A DNA stretch of 34,172 nucleotides from Aquificaceae bacterium. GTDB lineage: Bacteria; Aquificota; Aquificia; Aquificales; Aquificaceae. The notes below the pieces were generated by a model, which was not told where the DNA came from, searched no databases, and saw nothing but the letters and a program-made list of their open reading frames with translations. Position 1 is the stretch's first letter. Each line of letters starts with the position of its first letter. Position numbers and translations under genes: made by a program. Shown here one piece after another: positions 31,345-34,172 of this stretch. Location: the NCBI GenBank assembly GCA_025062075.1, contig JANXBA010000039.1:1-34172 (forward strand). The letters run 5' to 3'.

Positions 31345-34172
31345 GGCTTATACCTTAGCACGGGCGTCCATCTTTCTTTTATGTAATCAAGGGGCTGAAC
31401 TTCAAACTGAGGGTAGGTCTCCGGCGTCTGGTCTTCCGCCTTGTAGACTTTCACTTTTGTGTCAAACCACGCCAAGTGGCCAGTGATTGGGTCTCCGTAG
31501 TATACTTCCTTTCCTCCTATGCGTATGCTGTGAGGGATAACGTGGTTTAGGAGAAAGCCCTGGCGTCCCTCTTCCGCTTCTGGCTTTAGCCCCCAAGCAC
31601 CCTTCATCTTTCCTATGGCGTTCCAAGTCCATACGGAGTTAGGTTCTGTGGTTTCTGTAAGAAATACCTGACACTTAACTTTTCCTATCCTTGACTCTAC
31701 CCATACCCAGTCTAAATGTTTTATGCCAAGTTTCTGAGCAGTTTTGGGGTTCATGTACAGATAATTTCTGGTAGATATCTGCCTAAGCCATGCGTTTTGA
31801 GAGTCCCAAGAGTGATACATCCACTGAGGTCTCTGGGTAAAAGCATAGAGTGGGTACTCCTTACCTGAAACATCTTCCTCAAAGGGTGGATACCAGAAAG
31901 GTAACGGGTCAAAGTACTTTACTAGCCTTTCTCTAAGAATTGGGTCGTTGGGTGGTTGGTTTTTGCCCTCCCAAAGTCCTTGACCTGCGAGCCTAAAAGT
32001 TTGCAAGGTCTCAAGGTAGAAGTTAAAGACTATGGGAGCCACTTTTTTGAGAAAGCCCACGCTTACAGCCCATTCTTGGTAGTCCTTGTTTGCATGCCTG
32101 TAGAACCTCATGTTGTCCGGAAGCTTGTAGTAGAAGAAGCCCTTGTTCTTTATGTACATCTCCAGTTGGTTAGGATTGGGCTCTCCTATAAAGTGCTTGT
32201 CCCCGTTTTTGCCCCTCCATCCAGCAAGAGCTCCAACACCAGGTCTTATCTGCCAGTTTATGAGAAAGTCTTTAAAGTCCTTGTACTTTCTTGAGCCATC
32301 TGGGTTTAGGAAAGCTGGGAGCTTTAGCCTCCATCCAAGCTCTACCATTACATCACCCCAACCTTTCACATCGTAGCCGTTGGCAACTGGGTCTATGATG
32401 GGGTGCCTTAGGGCATCTACGGGGCCATCTACCGCAGAGGGTGGTCTATCAAGCAGAGAAAGGGCAAACCATTGTTCAAGATATGTAGCATCGGGGAGAA
32501 CAAGGTCCGAGTAAGCAACCTGCTCGCTGTAAAAGGCATCTATGGTTATTACCTTAGGTATTATGTAGTTACCTGCTGGGTCTGTGGCGGTAAGGGCCTG
32601 TATTATGTACGGGATATTCTGAGAGGAATTCCAAGCCATGTTAGCCATGTAAATCATAAGCACTTCAATACCGTAGGGGTTCTGTTCGTAGGCAGCGGGT
32701 ATGACGTTGTGTATAAGACCATGGGCGGTAAGGGGGAACCACCAGCTATAGGCGTGGTCTATTCTCACTGGGTTACCTTTCTCGTCCACAAGAAGGTCGT
32801 CGGGGTTCTGGGGATATCCGAGATGAGGTCCTGGATATACCTCTCCGTACTTTATCTCGTCGGGTCTCGTTATCTTGTAAGGCTTAGGCAGGTCTTCTAT
32901 GTGCTTGGGATATGGAGGTTTATTCAGAAAACCACCGGGCACATCCACAACTCCCAGCATCATCATAAGCAAGAAGACTGTCCTTGCACTCTGAAAGCCG
33001 TTGGTGTGAGAAGCCACTCCGCGCATCATGTGGAAGGACACGGGCCTTCCTATGACCTTTTTGTGCTTTCTGCCCCACACATCCGTCCACTCTATGGGGA
33101 GCTCTATGGGGTGATACAGAGCTATAGTGCCCATTTCCTTTGCTATCCTCTCTATGTCCTCTGCGGGTATGCCCGTTATCTTTTCTACTTTCTCTGGGCT
33201 GTAGTCCTTTACCAGCCTTTCTGCGAATATGTCAAAGGCAGGTCTTACTTTGTATCCTTCCGGCGTGGTAAACTCACCTATGAAGGCTGGGTCTAAGTCT
33301 TCTGGGACTATCCTGTCCGCAGGCTTAAAGGACTGGGACCTTTTGTCATAGACCATAGGTTTCCCTTCTTCGTTTCTGTAAAACAGACCGTCTTTTGAAG
33401 TACCCGGTGCTTGAATTACCAGCCAAGGTGCGTTGGTGTACTCTTTAAGAAAGTCCCAGTTTACCAAGTTGTACTTGAAGAGCACGTGCATAATACCCAT
33501 AAAGAAAGCTCCATCTGTGCCAGGCTTTATTGGAACCCACTCGTCCGCTACCGCACCGTAGCCCCAGCGAACGGGATTTACAACGACAAACTTACCGCCC
33601 TTTCTCTTCATTTCCTGAATGCCCAGCTTGAAGGGATTGGAAGAGTGGTCTTCCGCCACGCCTATGAGCATAAAGTACTTGGTGTTTTCAAAATCCGCTT
33701 CACCAAACTCCCAGAAAGAACCTCCTATAGAATACAAACCCGCTGCGGCTATGTTCACAGAGCAAAATCCTCCGTGCGCCGCCCAGTTTACGGTGCCGAG
33801 CTGAGAGGCAAACCAGCTGTTTATCTGCTGCATCTGGTCTCTACCGGTGAAAAAGGCTATCTTATGAGGTCCTTTTTTTCTGGCTTCCTCCAGCCACTGA
33901 GTTGCAATCTGAAAAGCCTCTTCCCACTCTATTTCCTTAAACTGTCCAGAGCCTCTTGGTCCAACTCTCAGAAGGGGCTTTCTGAGCCTTGCAGGGCTAT
34001 ACTCTTTCATTATTCCAGAAGAACCCTTGGCACACAAGACGCCCTTGTTGGTAGGATGGTCGTCGTTTCCCTTTATGTAAGTAACCTTGTTGTTCCTAAC
34101 ATATACTTCTATACCACATCTACAGGCACACATATAACAGGTGCTGTAAGCCTTACGGTCGTAAAAGCTACC
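31341..34172 (-). CDS. Molybdopterin oxidoreductase catalytic subunit, SoeA/SreA/PsrA type (5' end outside window)
   Basis: At least 943 residues of a Mo-bisPGD enzyme, open to the window edge. The ORF-track start at 34133 is not real: upstream codons in frame read YSTCYMCACRCGIEVYV, and the first cysteine of the N-terminal [4Fe-4S] motif CxxCxxxC (CYMCACRC) precedes that Met. The fourth Cys is in KGVLCAKG. The true start, probably with a Tat signal, lies to the right of the window. Later marks are PLLRVGPRGSGQFKEIEWEE, FFTGRDQMQQIN, GGFCSVNIAAAG (Cys a candidate Mo ligand), IGVAEDHSSNPFKLG, IKPGTDGAFFMG, DLVLPDATYLEQW and a C-terminal MopB domain (NPKTAQKLGIKHLDWVWVES). Overall it fits the sulfur/sulfite group of the family. 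Direction of catalysis, sulfite oxidation or sulfur/polysulfide reduction, cannot be told from sequence alone. Confidence 0.9.
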   Translation of the reverse strand, partial: GSFYDRKAYSTCYMCACRCGIEVYVRNNKVTYIKGNDDHPTNKGVLCAKGSSGIMKEYSPARLRKPLLRVGPRGSGQFKEIEWEEAFQIATQWLEEARKKGPHKIAFFTGRDQMQQINSWFASQLGTVNWAAHGGFCSVNIAAAGLYSIGGSFWEFGEADFENTKYFMLIGVAEDHSSNPFKLGIQEMKRKGGKFVVVNPVRWGYGAVADEWVPIKPGTDGAFFMGIMHVLFKYNLVNWDFLKEYTNAPWLVIQAPGTSKDGLFYRNEEGKPMVYDKRSQSFKPADRIVPEDLDPAFIGEFTTPEGYKVRPAFDIFAERLVKDYSPEKVEKITGIPAEDIERIAKEMGTIALYHPIELPIEWTDVWGRKHKKVIGRPVSFHMMRGVASHTNGFQSARTVFLLMMMLGVVDVPGGFLNKPPYPKHIEDLPKPYKITRPDEIKYGEVYPGPHLGYPQNPDDLLVDEKGNPVRIDHAYSWWFPLTAHGLIHNVIPAAYEQNPYGIEVLMIYMANMAWNSSQNIPYIIQALTATDPAGNYIIPKVITIDAFYSEQVAYSDLVLPDATYLEQWFALSLLDRPPSAVDGPVDALRHPIIDPVANGYDVKGWGDVMVELGWRLKLPAFLNPDGSRKYKDFKDFLINWQIRPGVGALAGWRGKNGDKHFIGEPNPNQLEMYIKNKGFFYYKLPDNMRFYRHANKDYQEWAVSVGFLKKVAPIVFNFYLETLQTFRLAGQGLWEGKNQPPNDPILRERLVKYFDPLPFWYPPFEEDVSGKEYPLYAFTQRPQWMYHSWDSQNAWLRQISTRNYLYMNPKTAQKLGIKHLDWVWVESRIGKVKCQVFLTETTEPNSVWTWNAIGKMKGAWGLKPEAEEGRQGFLLNHVIPHSIRIGGKEVYYGDPITGHLAWFDTKVKVYKAEDQTPETYPQFEVQPLDYIKERWTPVLRYKP

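Noticed and set aside
32472-33296. Plus-strand ORF of 274 aa
   Set aside because: It lies antisense to the molybdoenzyme catalytic gene, which has full family motifs here; no domain or ribosome site seen.

Overview
The window looks like chromosome from a thermophilic, sulfur- and hydrogen-metabolising bacterium, most plausibly a member of the Aquificaceae. The evidence is a free-standing N-terminal half of CarB (split carB is known in Aquifex), heavy use of AGA/AGG and ATA codons, Glu/Lys/Arg-rich proteins, tightly overlapping genes and an Soe/Sre-type molybdenum sulfur enzyme. The assignment comes from protein features only; no search was run.

Layout. 1-945: a decayed trkH-trkA potassium-uptake pair with several frame changes and internal deletions. 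959-3956: an overlapping three-gene unit of HlyD/MacA-like adaptor, LolC/FtsX-like permease and LolD-like ATPase. 3940-5346 (minus): a phosphohexomutase, divergent from carB1 across a 178-nt spacer. 5525-22592 (plus): an almost gap-free 17-kb block. It holds carB1, a polysaccharide assembly cluster (BcsB-like protein with an apparent frameshift, beta-barrel, MshEN-GT2 synthase, GT-C-like membrane protein, lipoprotein), then manC, malQ, argS, ugd, a UDP-glucuronate decarboxylase gene, a SPOR protein and a TPR-SPOR lipoprotein. 22593-27691 (minus): pflX-like radical SAM gene, mnmE, rho, holA and hisB, behind a near-consensus promoter. 27768-28970 (plus): moeA. 28992-34172 (minus): a SoeABC/SreABC-type molybdoenzyme operon with a Uma2-family nuclease gene between the A and B subunit genes; the soeA-like gene runs off the window.

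How it may fit together. The phosphohexomutase and ManC could make GDP-mannose, Ugd plus the decarboxylase could make UDP-xylose, and MalQ handles alpha-glucans. Next to these lies a candidate c-di-GMP-controlled exopolysaccharide synthase/exporter. Its GT2 enzyme carries an N-terminal MshEN domain and I see no PilZ domain, and it is flanked by a BcsB-like periplasmic partner, a possible outer-membrane barrel, and two proteins I cannot name. This is the strongest candidate for a little-described system here. MoeA supplies molybdenum cofactor next to the molybdoenzyme operon.

Limits. No RNA genes, insertion sequences, CRISPR arrays or attachment sites were recognised. Apart from the decayed trk region, no stretch over 300 nt lacks a gene.
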